A stretch of DNA of 64,000 bases, taken from assembly GCF_013386765.1 (NCBI RefSeq), contig NZ_JACARE010000021.1:101653-165652 (forward strand), in the 5' to 3' direction. The stretch is from Pseudomonas yamanorum (GTDB lineage Bacteria > Pseudomonadota > Gammaproteobacteria > Pseudomonadales > Pseudomonadaceae). Position numbers and translations under genes: made by a program. Position 1 is the first letter of the stretch. Each line of letters starts with the position of its first letter. The notes below the pieces were generated by a model, which saw only the letters and a program-made list of their open reading frames with translations, did no database searches and was not told the DNA's origin. Shown here piece by piece: positions 17,377 to 25,714 of this stretch.

Positions 17377-19008
17377 ATGATCAAAGCCAGCCTGCGTAGT
17401 CACCTGACCCTATGGTTTGCCGGTTTGTCGCTGCTGACATTGGTTAGCGTAGGTTTCTACGTTGGGCACATCGCCACCGAGCAACTGAAACTCGCCAGTG
17501 GCAACGCGCTGTTAAGCACCGCCCGTTCCACCGCCGCGCTGTTGGCGGTGCAACTGCGTGAACGCCAGCTGGAAGTATCACTGCTCAGCCGCGCGCCGCT
17601 GTTCAGCCGTGGAAACCTGGACGATCCGGATATCCTGACCTCCATGGAACAGCGCACCCAGTCCCGCGCCGAGTATGCGTGGATGGGCGTGGCCGATACC
17701 GATGGGCGTGTGCGCCAGGCGGTGAATGGGCTGCTGGTGAACCAATCGGTAACGCAGCGCCCCTGGTTCCAGGCCGGCTTGCAGGGCAACTACACCGGCG
17801 ATCCCCACGAGGCGGTTCTGCTGGCCAAGCTGCTGCCGGGCGCCAACGGCGAGCCCTGGCGCTTCATCGATTTTGCCGCGCCGATTCGCAACGCCGAAGG
17901 CAAGGTGATTGGGGTACTGGGGGCTCACGCCCATTGGACCTGGGTGACGCAAATTGTCGAGGCCGCCAAAGGGACCGCGCCGGACATCGAGGCCCTGATC
18001 ATCGACAACGACGGCAAGGTGCTCTACCCGGAACAACTGGCCGGCCAGCAACTGCCCCAGGACCGCCTGGCCAATGATACCGGCTGGTCGGTCGACAACG
18101 GCTACGTGACCAGCGCCGTGGCGGTGCCCAGCCCGTCGAATTCCAGCCTGACGTGGTACATCGTGATGCGCCAGCCGCTGGAAATCGCCCTGCAACCCGC
18201 CCGCGTGCTGCTCTACAAGCTGCTGCTGTTGGGCGTGATCGCGGCGGTGGTTTTCGGCTTCGTGGCGTATTACCTGGCGTCCTACCTCAGCCGGCCTATC
18301 GAGGAGTTGGCGCGCTCGGCCAAACAGGTCCAGGACCAACAGCCCGGTGCCTACTTCCCCCAGGACCATTTCGTGCGGGAGATCGCCCAGCTCGGGCGCT
18401 CGATCAAAAGCATGACCCAGTCCCTGCTTGGCAAGGAGCGCGAACTGCAAGAGACCAACGCGTCTCTGGAGGCCACGGTCGCCCAACGCACCATCGCCCT
18501 CACCCAGGCCAACGCCGAGTTGCTGAACCTGGCCAGCCACGATGCGCTGACTGGCGTCTACAACCGTCGGCGCTTCGATGAAAAGCTTGCCGAATACAGC
18601 CTTTTGTTCCAGCGCAGCGGGCGTGCCTTCGCGCTGCTGCTGATCGACGTTGATCATTTCAAGCGGATCAACGATACCCATGGGCATGCGGTCGGGGATG
18701 ACGTGCTGCGCCACCTCGCACAGTTGACCCAGGAAACTATCCGCACCACCGACTTTGTGGCCCGCTACGGCGGTGAAGAGTTTGCGGTGCTGCTGCCGGA
18801 AATCGAAGCCCCGGACAGCCCCGATGGGGTGGCCGAGAAGATTCGTGCGGCCATTGCCGGGGCGCATTTTGAGACGGTCGGGCAGATCACGGTGAGTATT
18901 GGCATCGGCCTCGCCGAGGCTTCGGACAGCGACACAACGGTGCTGATCAGGCGTGCGGACCAGCAGTTGTATCGGGCCAAATCATCAGGGCGTAATCAGG
19001 TAGCGTGA
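17377..19008 (+). CDS. dCache/HAMP/GGDEF diguanylate cyclase
   Basis: A 543-residue membrane-anchored diguanylate cyclase. Domains in order are TM1 (about 10-30), a periplasmic dCache-type sensor (about 35-275), TM2 (about 283-305), HAMP (about 305-360), a coiled-coil linker rich in Glu/Gln (about 360-385) and GGDEF (about 390-540). The catalytic motif is GGEEF, with RTTD five residues before it as an I-site. It makes cyclic di-GMP in response to an unidentified extracellular ligand. It lies alone between a divergent hydrolase and the sigma-factor gene. Confidence 0.9.
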   Translation: MIKASLRSHLTLWFAGLSLLTLVSVGFYVGHIATEQLKLASGNALLSTARSTAALLAVQLRERQLEVSLLSRAPLFSRGNLDDPDILTSMEQRTQSRAEYAWMGVADTDGRVRQAVNGLLVNQSVTQRPWFQAGLQGNYTGDPHEAVLLAKLLPGANGEPWRFIDFAAPIRNAEGKVIGVLGAHAHWTWVTQIVEAAKGTAPDIEALIIDNDGKVLYPEQLAGQQLPQDRLANDTGWSVDNGYVTSAVAVPSPSNSSLTWYIVMRQPLEIALQPARVLLYKLLLLGVIAAVVFGFVAYYLASYLSRPIEELARSAKQVQDQQPGAYFPQDHFVREIAQLGRSIKSMTQSLLGKERELQETNASLEATVAQRTIALTQANAELLNLASHDALTGVYNRRRFDEKLAEYSLLFQRSGRAFALLLIDVDHFKRINDTHGHAVGDDVLRHLAQLTQETIRTTDFVARYGGEEFAVLLPEIEAPDSPDGVAEKIRAAIAGAHFETVGQITVSIGIGLAEASDSDTTVLIRRADQQLYRAKSSGRNQVA

Positions 19009-19068
19009 GTCATCCTGACGGCCAGCCGCCCAGGACACAGCAGTGCTCTTTCGGCCCCAAACCATGCT

Positions 19069-19093
19069 GGTAATGATATTTAATCTCATTATA
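19069..19093 (+). promoter_or_regulatory. probable Fur box ahead of the ECF sigma gene
   Basis: The AT-rich segment GGTAATGATATTTAATCTC followed by ATTATAATG resembles the Fur consensus GATAATGATAATCATTATC over its first half and has overlapping AATGA/TCATT inverted arms. It lies about 40 bases before the sigma-factor start, where iron-starvation sigma genes of this type are usually repressed by Fur-iron. Confidence 0.6.
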
Positions 19094-19130
19094 ATGCCCA
19101 GCTTTCGCGCATAGGACGGTGTGGGGCGTT

Positions 19131-19664
19131 ATGGATAACGGGGACAGTCAGCACAAACTGAGCGCGCTATTTATCGGCCAGCGCCCTGCACTGGTTCGCA
19201 TGCTCGCCCGCGTCACCGGCTGCGCCAGCCTGGCCGAAGACCTTGCCCAGGAAACCTACCTCAAGGTGGCCAAGGCGCTGAGCGCCAGGCCCATCGAACA
19301 TATCCGTCCATTCCTGTACCAGACCGCGCAGTACCTGGCGTTTGATCACTTGCGCAGCCAGCGCAGCAAGCGGCGCTTCGAATGCCAGGTCGCGGATGAA
19401 AGCTACCTCGCGCAGATACCCACATCCGCCCCGGGCCCGGACAACCATGCGCAAAGCCAGCAGCAACTCAAGCGCTTCGAGCAAGTGCTTGCGACCCTGC
19501 CCAAGCGCCAGCAGCAAATATTGATCCTCGATAAACTGCGGGGCTTTTCCAAAGCGCAGATTGCACAGCAACTGGACGTGTCCTTGAGTACCGTCGAAAA
19601 AGACCTGCGCAGTGCGCTCGATGCCTGTACCAGAGCCACTCAGGAGCAGGCTTGCGATGACTGA
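19131..19664 (+). CDS. FecI-type ECF RNA polymerase sigma factor
   Basis: A 177-residue ECF sigma factor of the iron-starvation (FecI/PvdS-like) group. Region 2 spans about 15-85 (ALVRMLARVTGCASLAEDLAQETYLKV, then the -10 recognition helices) and region 4 about 115-165 (LPKRQQQILILDKLRGFSKAQIAQQLDVSLSTVEKDL). The ATG at 19131 has AGGACGG upstream. The next gene, an anti-sigma FecR, overlaps its end, and a TonB-dependent receptor follows: the classic cell-surface signalling set for one siderophore. Confidence 0.92.
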   Translation: MDNGDSQHKLSALFIGQRPALVRMLARVTGCASLAEDLAQETYLKVAKALSARPIEHIRPFLYQTAQYLAFDHLRSQRSKRRFECQVADESYLAQIPTSAPGPDNHAQSQQQLKRFEQVLATLPKRQQQILILDKLRGFSKAQIAQQLDVSLSTVEKDLRSALDACTRATQEQACDD

Positions 19665-20601
19665 TTCAATCGAAGTGGCTCGCCAACAAGCCACCGACTG
19701 GTTTGCCCGGCGCGATGAAGTGGCCGGCAATCCGTTGCTGCGCCATCAGTTCGAGCAATGGCGTAACGCATCAAACGCTCACGCACAGGCGTATCAAGCC
19801 CTCGAAACGATGTGGAACGACCTCGCCTTCGAACAAGCCCTGCGCAACCTTGAGACCAGCCTGCACATCCCTGAACGCCCGCGTGCCAGGCGCCGCCGGT
19901 CGCGACTTTTCGCGGTGGCTGCCTCGCTGTTGATCATGCTGGTCGGCGGATGGATCGCCGATGTGCCCATGCGCCTGCGCGCCGACCACATGACCTCGGT
20001 TGCCGAGGTCCAGCGCCTGACCCTGGAGGACGGTTCGCAGATCGTCCTCGGCAGCCACAGCGCCATCAGCACTCACATGAAGGGTCCGCAGCGACAGATC
20101 CGTCTGTTGCGCGGCGAAGTGTTTATCGAGGCGTTCCATGACGCATCTCGCCCGATGATTGTTGAAAGTGCAGGTGCCAAAGTCACCGTCGTCGGCACTC
20201 AATTCAGCGTGGCGCTGAACCATCTGGATGTCACCGTGGCGGTGCGCGAAGGCCGGGTCAACGTTGCCGACAGCAGCGGCCAGCAAAACCTGTTGCTGGC
20301 GGGTAGCTGGCAGCAGTTGAAGCAGGATCATCTGCAGGACGCCCACACCGAAGGTGCAGAGCGGCAAATGGCCTGGGTCAACGGGCGACTGTCGTTTCAG
20401 GACGCGCCGCTGGCCGAAGTGCTCGACACCCTCAAACGCTACTACCCTGCCCCGATCTGGCTGCTCGACGCCGAGGCGGCAAAGGTTCGGGTCAGCGGCA
20501 ATTACCGGCTGGATGACCCGTTGGCCATCGTCCAGGCATTGAGCAAGGTCGCCGCGACCCACGTCACCCAACTACCCGGAAAAGTGCTGGTCATCCACTA
20601 A
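19657..20601 (+). CDS. FecR-type anti-sigma regulator
   Basis: A 314-residue inner-membrane anti-sigma factor. The cytoplasmic N-terminal part (about 1-85, with ATDWFARRDEVAGNPLLRHQFEQW, a DUF4880-type segment) binds the sigma factor. One TM segment (about 97-113) follows an Arg-rich stop sequence, then the periplasmic FecR domain (about 125-220) and a C-terminal STN-like segment (about 240-314) that contacts the receptor. The ATG lies inside the end of the sigma gene, so the pair is translationally coupled. On siderophore binding by the next protein it should release the sigma factor. Confidence 0.92.
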   Translation: MTDSIEVARQQATDWFARRDEVAGNPLLRHQFEQWRNASNAHAQAYQALETMWNDLAFEQALRNLETSLHIPERPRARRRRSRLFAVAASLLIMLVGGWIADVPMRLRADHMTSVAEVQRLTLEDGSQIVLGSHSAISTHMKGPQRQIRLLRGEVFIEAFHDASRPMIVESAGAKVTVVGTQFSVALNHLDVTVAVREGRVNVADSSGQQNLLLAGSWQQLKQDHLQDAHTEGAERQMAWVNGRLSFQDAPLAEVLDTLKRYYPAPIWLLDAEAAKVRVSGNYRLDDPLAIVQALSKVAATHVTQLPGKVLVIH

Positions 20602-20671
20602 GCCGGACAGCCCGTAGCGTTTTATGAAAAAAGTTTTACGGGTTTCAAAGTCTCAACCCGTCAGGGGTTTG

Positions 20672-20697
20672 TTATTGCAAACAATTCCTATTCGTTA
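20672..20697 (+). promoter_or_regulatory. possible Fur/ECF promoter element before the receptor gene
   Basis: TTATTGCAAACAATTCCTATTCG just upstream of the receptor start resembles the AATTCTTATTCG-like segments common before iron-regulated TonB receptor genes of pseudomonads. The match is partial and I cannot score it. Confidence 0.3.
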
Positions 20698-20707
20698 CGG
20701 GGCTCGT

Positions 20708-23125
20708 ATGTACTTTCCAACTCTCCACTCGACGCACGCTCGCAGCGCGCTGGCGCTCGCGGTTTTCCTGGCATGCGCGCAGGCAACGGCGGCCGAACCC
20801 AACACCGCGCCCGTCGCAAGCGACCAGTCGAAAACCTACGCGCTGGCCATCCCCCGGCAGCCCCTGGCCAACGCGCTGGATCAGTTGAGCGAGCAAAGCG
20901 GCCTGCAGATCGTCTACTCCTCGGACCTCGCCGCCGGCATCGAGTCCCCTGCCATCAACGGCACCATGACCACGCGCCAGGCCTTGGCCAAACTGCTGGC
21001 CGGCACGCGCCTGCGGGTTGAGCAGCACGGCGACAATGCGGTGATGCTCGAAGCATTGGCGGCCACGGGCGCCCTGGAGTTGGGCGCCACCCACGTGGTC
21101 AGCAACCAGCTCGGCACTGTTACCGAAGGCTCCGGTTCCTACACGCCGGGCACTATCGCCACCGCCACGCGCCTAGTGCTGACACCCCGGGAGACGCCGC
21201 AGTCGATTTCCGTAGTGACGCGCCAGGCCATGGACGACTTCGGCCTCAAGTCCATCGACGACGTGATGCGCCATACCCCGGGCATCACCGTGGCAACCTA
21301 TGACAGCGACCGCACCAGCTACTATTCCCGTGGTTTCGCCATCCAGAACTTCCAGTACGACGGCATTCCGATTCTCCAGGATGCGCAATATTCCTCCGGC
21401 CATACCCTCACCGACACCGTCATCTACGACCGGGTGGAAGTGCTCAAGGGTGCCACGGGATTGTTGACCGGCGCCGGCGGCCCCGGCGGCACCATCAACA
21501 TGGTGCGCAAGAAACCCACCGCCGAGTTCAAGGGCTACGTAGACCTGGGTGCGGGTTCATGGGACAACTACCGCTCGGAAATCGACGTCAGCGGGCCCCT
21601 CACCGAGACCGGCAATGTGCGCGGGCGCGCCGTCGCGGCGTATCAGGACAAGCACTCGTTCATCGACCACTACCAGCGCCAGACGAGTGTCTACTACGGG
21701 ATTCTGGAGTTCGACCTGGCACCGGACACCTTGCTGACCGTCGGCGCCGATTATCAGGACAGTGATCCGCAGGGCTCCAGTTGGTCGGGCAGCGCCTCGC
21801 TGTTCAATTCCAAGGGCCAACCCATCAGCAACTCCCGCTCGTTCAACAACGGGGCCAAGTTCAGCAGCTGGGAGCAGTACACCCGCACCGTGTTCTCGAC
21901 CCTGGAACATAACTTCGACAATGGCTGGATGGTCAAAGGCCAATACAATCACCAGATCAACGGCTACCACGCGCCACTGGCCGCACTGCTCGACCCTGAC
22001 GCCGTCACCGGCAAGGCGCAGATGCTGACGCGCAAGTACACCGGCGAGACCACCAGCGACACCGGCGACCTGTATGCCAGCGGGCCCTTCAGCCTGTTTG
22101 GCCGCGAACACCAACTGGTGCTGGGTACCTCGGTATCGCGCTCGCGCTGGCTGGGCCGTGACTACACCAACGCCACCAACCTCAACAACAGCTACGACTA
22201 CTTTGGCTGGGACGGCGATGCGCCCGAACCGGATTGGGGCCCGCAGACCAAACGTAACGATGAAACCACTCGCCAGAGCGCCAACTACGCCACCGGCCGT
22301 TTCAGCCTGGCCGACGACCTGACCGTGCTGCTCGGTGCCCGCGTCAACAACTACGAAGTCAGCGGCACCAGCCAGATCAAGGACACCGGCAAAGTCGTGC
22401 CCTACGCCGGTGTGGTGTACGACCTCGACGATCATTTCTCGGCCTATGCCAGCTATACCGAAATCTACCTGCCCCAGGACGACTACCGGGATGGCAACGA
22501 CAAGCCACTCAATCCCGACGAAGGCAAGAACTACGAGATCGGCCTCAAGGGTGAGTTCTTCGACGGGGGCCTGAACGCCAGCCTCGCCTACTTCGAAGTG
22601 CATGAGGAAAACAAGCCGGTGGACGATCTGGACTATGTCGCCAACAGCTACCCGGGGCTTGATTACGCGTCCAAGGGCGTCAAGGCCAAGACCAAGGGCT
22701 ATGAAGCGGAGATCACCGGCGAAGTGGCGCCGGGCTGGCAACTGGCGGCAGGCTACACCCACAAGATCATGCGCGATCAGGCGGGCGATAAACTCTCCAC
22801 CTGGGAGCCGGAGGACCAGGTCAACCTCTACACCACCTACAAGCTCAAGGGGCCGCTGGACAAACTGACCCTCGGCAGCGGCGTGCGCTGGCAGGGCACG
22901 GGCTGGAAGATCCTCGAACACAATGGCATCAAGGAAAAGTTTTCCCAGGATCCGTTGTGGCTGGTGGACGTGATGGCGCGCTACCAGATCACCGACCAAC
23001 TGTCGGCCACCCTCAACGTCAACAACGTGTTCGACAAGTCTTACTACACCAACATCGGTTTTTATAACTCGTCGTATTACGGTGACCCGCGCAACGTGAT
23101 GCTGAGCACCCGCTGGAATTTCTGA
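20708..23125 (+). CDS. TonB-dependent siderophore receptor with STN signalling domain
   Basis: An 805-residue outer-membrane ferric-siderophore receptor. It has a signal peptide (about 1-30), an N-terminal STN domain (about 45-115: YALAIPRQPLANALDQLSEQSGLQIVYSS region) that signals to FecR, a plug domain (about 155-265, RETPQSISVVTRQAMDDF to VEVLKGATGLLTG) and a 22-strand barrel ending in the terminal Phe of STRWNF. The plug and barrel resemble ferric-pyoverdine receptors (FpvA type). I chose ATG 20708 over an in-frame ATG at 20624 because the signal peptide starts there. Ligand identity is unproven. Confidence 0.92.
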   Translation: MYFPTLHSTHARSALALAVFLACAQATAAEPNTAPVASDQSKTYALAIPRQPLANALDQLSEQSGLQIVYSSDLAAGIESPAINGTMTTRQALAKLLAGTRLRVEQHGDNAVMLEALAATGALELGATHVVSNQLGTVTEGSGSYTPGTIATATRLVLTPRETPQSISVVTRQAMDDFGLKSIDDVMRHTPGITVATYDSDRTSYYSRGFAIQNFQYDGIPILQDAQYSSGHTLTDTVIYDRVEVLKGATGLLTGAGGPGGTINMVRKKPTAEFKGYVDLGAGSWDNYRSEIDVSGPLTETGNVRGRAVAAYQDKHSFIDHYQRQTSVYYGILEFDLAPDTLLTVGADYQDSDPQGSSWSGSASLFNSKGQPISNSRSFNNGAKFSSWEQYTRTVFSTLEHNFDNGWMVKGQYNHQINGYHAPLAALLDPDAVTGKAQMLTRKYTGETTSDTGDLYASGPFSLFGREHQLVLGTSVSRSRWLGRDYTNATNLNNSYDYFGWDGDAPEPDWGPQTKRNDETTRQSANYATGRFSLADDLTVLLGARVNNYEVSGTSQIKDTGKVVPYAGVVYDLDDHFSAYASYTEIYLPQDDYRDGNDKPLNPDEGKNYEIGLKGEFFDGGLNASLAYFEVHEENKPVDDLDYVANSYPGLDYASKGVKAKTKGYEAEITGEVAPGWQLAAGYTHKIMRDQAGDKLSTWEPEDQVNLYTTYKLKGPLDKLTLGSGVRWQGTGWKILEHNGIKEKFSQDPLWLVDVMARYQITDQLSATLNVNNVFDKSYYTNIGFYNSSYYGDPRNVMLSTRWNF

Positions 23126-23174
23126 CAGAGGGGCTGTTAACGTGGGCGGGTGCCCACTTCGACGTGCCCTGCCC

Positions 23175-23795
23175 ATGTCCATCGCCGATAACCTGCTCGC
23201 CTTCACCTTCGCCGCGACGCTGTTGACCCTCACACCCGGGCTGGACACGGCCCTGGTGTTGCGCACCGCAACGGTCGAAGGCAAACAACAGGCGTTGCGC
23301 GCCACCTTGGGCATCAACGCCGGCTGTTTACTGTGGGGCGCGGCGGTGGCCTTTGGGCTGGGCGCGCTGATTGCCGTGTCCGAGGTGGCCTTCAACGTCT
23401 TGAAGTATTGCGGTGCGGCTTACCTGGCGTGGCTCGGCTTGAACATGCTGGTGCGCCCGCGCCGCTCATTGGCGTCTGTCGAGGCCGACGGAAAACCCGG
23501 CGCCAACTGGTTCCTGAAAGGCATGCTGGGCAACGTCCTGAATCCCAAGGTCGGGATTTTCTACGTGTCGTTCCTGCCGCAGTTCATTCCCCAGGGGCAT
23601 TCGCTGGTGGGATGGACCTTTGGCCTGGTCAGCATCCATGTGCTGATCAGCCTGGTGTGGTCACTGATACTGATAGGCGCCACGCAGCCATTGGCAGGCG
23701 TGCTGCGGCGTGAAAAGGTGATCCAGTGGATGGACCGCACCACCGGCATGATCTTTGTGCTGTTTGCCGCCCGGCTGGCCTTCAGCAAGCGCTGA
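23175..23795 (+). CDS. LysE/RhtB family amino-acid exporter
   Basis: A 206-residue inner-membrane exporter with six hydrophobic segments and the family N-terminus LLTLTPGLDTALVLRTA. The conserved GxxxNxLNPKVGIFYVSFLPQFI segment lies near residues 120-140. Members export amino acids, homoserine lactones or small toxic amines. An in-frame GTG at 23142 is possible, but membrane sequence starts after ATG 23175. It converges on the TetR gene three bases downstream. Confidence 0.88.
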   Translation: MSIADNLLAFTFAATLLTLTPGLDTALVLRTATVEGKQQALRATLGINAGCLLWGAAVAFGLGALIAVSEVAFNVLKYCGAAYLAWLGLNMLVRPRRSLASVEADGKPGANWFLKGMLGNVLNPKVGIFYVSFLPQFIPQGHSLVGWTFGLVSIHVLISLVWSLILIGATQPLAGVLRREKVIQWMDRTTGMIFVLFAARLAFSKR

Positions 23796-23797
23796 GG

Positions 23798-24502
23798 TCA
23801 GCGCCGGTCCCGGTGCCGCACCAGGCCTTCGAGGGTAAACCGCGCCTGCATCAGCACCACATCCCGCACCAACTCCATTTCCTTCTGGTTCACTTCCGTC
23901 CAGTTCAGGGCCGAGAGCAGCTTGGGCTTCTGCACCCGAAAGGCCAGGCCCTGGGTGAACAGCGCCATGGAATGGATCACCGTACGCTCGTCGTCGACCG
24001 CAAGGCCGGCCAGGCGTGCGATCAACAGCCGGATCACATTGGCAATGCGCGATTTGAAGCGCTCTTCAAAGGCCATCGTCGCGCTTTCCGGGCACAGGCC
24101 GGCTTGATGGCGATCCATAAACGCACGCCACACGGTGGTTTGGGGGCTGTCCTGAATCGTCGAGACCACCGTGCCGAGGATACCCAATGAGACTTCGATC
24201 AGCGCCTGATCGTTGACCTCAGGGTCGGCCAGCGCGCTTTCCGCCGCTTCAACGGAGGGCGACATTTTTCGCCATAACAGCGCAATCAAATGCTCGACGC
24301 AGGCCAGATACACGCCTTCCTTGCCATCGAAGTAGTACTGGATCGCCGGTGCATTGACCCCGGCGGCGTTCGCAATATCCCGCGTGGACGCGCCGTCGTA
24401 GCCGCGCTCGCCAAATACCTCAACGGCAGCCTCGACGATCCGCGCGCGAGTTTCCTCGCCTCGCTGATAACCCCCTTCGGCGGCTGGTTTGTGTCGTGCC
24501 AT
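23798..24502 (-). CDS. TetR family repressor of the efflux operon
   Basis: A 234-residue TetR-type regulator with an N-terminal HTH (about 15-65: ETRARIVEAAVEVFGERGYDGASTRDIANAAGVNAPAIQYYF region) and a C-terminal ligand domain of the YbiH/CerR type. The start at 24502 has GGAG six bases upstream; an ATG at 24514 overlaps that ribosome-binding site. It is divergent from the EmrA/EmrB-type genes with a palindromic operator between them, so it most likely represses the pump and itself until a toxic ligand binds. Confidence 0.88.
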   Translation of the reverse strand: MARHKPAAEGGYQRGEETRARIVEAAVEVFGERGYDGASTRDIANAAGVNAPAIQYYFDGKEGVYLACVEHLIALLWRKMSPSVEAAESALADPEVNDQALIEVSLGILGTVVSTIQDSPQTTVWRAFMDRHQAGLCPESATMAFEERFKSRIANVIRLLIARLAGLAVDDERTVIHSMALFTQGLAFRVQKPKLLSALNWTEVNQKEMELVRDVVLMQARFTLEGLVRHRDRR

Positions 24503-24536
24503 GTGCAACTCCATTTTTTTAACGTAACCAAAATAT

Positions 24537-24582
24537 ACCAGTTGACAAATTTTCGTGGAAAAACGAATTTATTCCAACTGAT
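24537..24582. promoter_or_regulatory. palindromic operator between TetR and the efflux operon
   Basis: Within the 99-base divergent gap, outer arms CAGTTG (24539-24544) and CAACTG (24575-24580) and inner arms AAATT/AATTT with CG steps form a nested imperfect inverted repeat. It overlaps the AT-rich region where both promoters should lie, as expected for a TetR operator. Confidence 0.55.
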
Positions 24583-24601
24583 ATAAAACTGGAGTGACTT
24601 G

Positions 24602-25714
24602 ATGTCCGCTGCACCTCCCTCTTCTCAGGTCATTCCTGATACCACCGTCAACGGCCAACGCGGCAAAGCCCGAGGCATCCTGCTCACACTCGCCGGCGCA
24701 GCGCTGTTGGCCGGGCTGGCATGGGGCGCCTGGTGGTGGCTCACCGGACGGTTTATCGAGACCACCGACGACGCCTACCTGCAAGCCGACAGCATCAGCG
24801 TGGCGCCGAAAATCAACGGCTACGTGGCCGAAGTGCTGGTGGCCGACAACCAGAACGTCAAGCGTGGCGACGTGCTGGTACGCCTGGATGCCCGCAAATA
24901 CCAGGCGGTCAGTGACGAAGCCTCGGCGACGATTGCAGCCCGCGAGGCCGACTTTGCCAAGGCCCAGGCCGACCTGGTGCAGCAGGACTCGACCATCGCC
25001 GAAGCCCGCGCCCAACTGCAAGGTGCGCAGGCCGATGCCCAGCATGCGCAAACCGAAGTCGCACGTTATGCACCGCTGGCGCGCTCCGGGGCCGAGCCTG
25101 AAGAACGCCTGGCCCAGCTCAACAACCAACTGGCCCAGGCCCGCAGTACCGTGGCCGCCAAGCAGGCGGCGTTGCGCTCCAGCCAGACCCGCTACGGCAC
25201 CCTTGAAGCCCAGCTCAAGCAAGCCCAGGCGCAACTCGGGGTGGCCAAGGCCAGCGAGGCCCAGAGCCAACTGGATGTGGACGATGCGGTGATCCGCAGC
25301 CCCCTCGACGGGCGCATCGCCGACCGTGGCGTGCGCGTCGGCCAATACGTGCAGCCGGGCACACGCCTGCTGACCGTGGTGCCGGTGAGCGCGATCTACC
25401 TGACCGCCAACTACAAGGAAACCCAGATCGGCGAGATGCACACCGGGCAGGTCGTGACCGTGCACGTAGACGCGCTGCCGGGCCACGACATCCAGGGCCA
25501 TATCGACAGCCTGTCCCCCGGCACCGGCGCACAGTTCGCCTTGCTGCCACCGTCGAACGCCACCGGTAACTTCACCAAGATCGTGCAGCGGGTGCCCGTG
25601 CGGATTTCCCTCGACCTGCCGGATGACGACGTTCGCCAGGCGCTGGTACCCGGCTTGTCCGCCACCGTGGAAGTCGACACCCGCACCCACAAGGCAGATG
25701 CCAACCATGGCTGA
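24602..25714 (+). CDS. HlyD-family periplasmic adaptor (EmrA type)
   Basis: A 370-residue membrane-fusion protein of a tripartite drug pump. It has one N-terminal TM segment (about 27-48), the start of the barrel-sandwich domain (TTDDAYLQADSISVAPKINGYVAEV, about 54-80), a long alpha-helical hairpin rich in Ala/Gln (about 95-215), the returning lipoyl half (VIRSPLDGRIADRGVRVGQYV) and a beta-barrel domain (about 260-355). The ATG follows a TTG (TTGATG). It overlaps the transporter gene and should link the inner-membrane pump to the outer-membrane factor. Confidence 0.9.
   Translation: MSAAPPSSQVIPDTTVNGQRGKARGILLTLAGAALLAGLAWGAWWWLTGRFIETTDDAYLQADSISVAPKINGYVAEVLVADNQNVKRGDVLVRLDARKYQAVSDEASATIAAREADFAKAQADLVQQDSTIAEARAQLQGAQADAQHAQTEVARYAPLARSGAEPEERLAQLNNQLAQARSTVAAKQAALRSSQTRYGTLEAQLKQAQAQLGVAKASEAQSQLDVDDAVIRSPLDGRIADRGVRVGQYVQPGTRLLTVVPVSAIYLTANYKETQIGEMHTGQVVTVHVDALPGHDIQGHIDSLSPGTGAQFALLPPSNATGNFTKIVQRVPVRISLDLPDDDVRQALVPGLSATVEVDTRTHKADANHG

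Noticed and set aside
21557..23395. Long open frame opposite the TonB-dependent receptor gene
   Set aside because: Antisense shadow of an intact receptor; no motifs, no ribosome-binding site, and it runs into the LysE gene's region.
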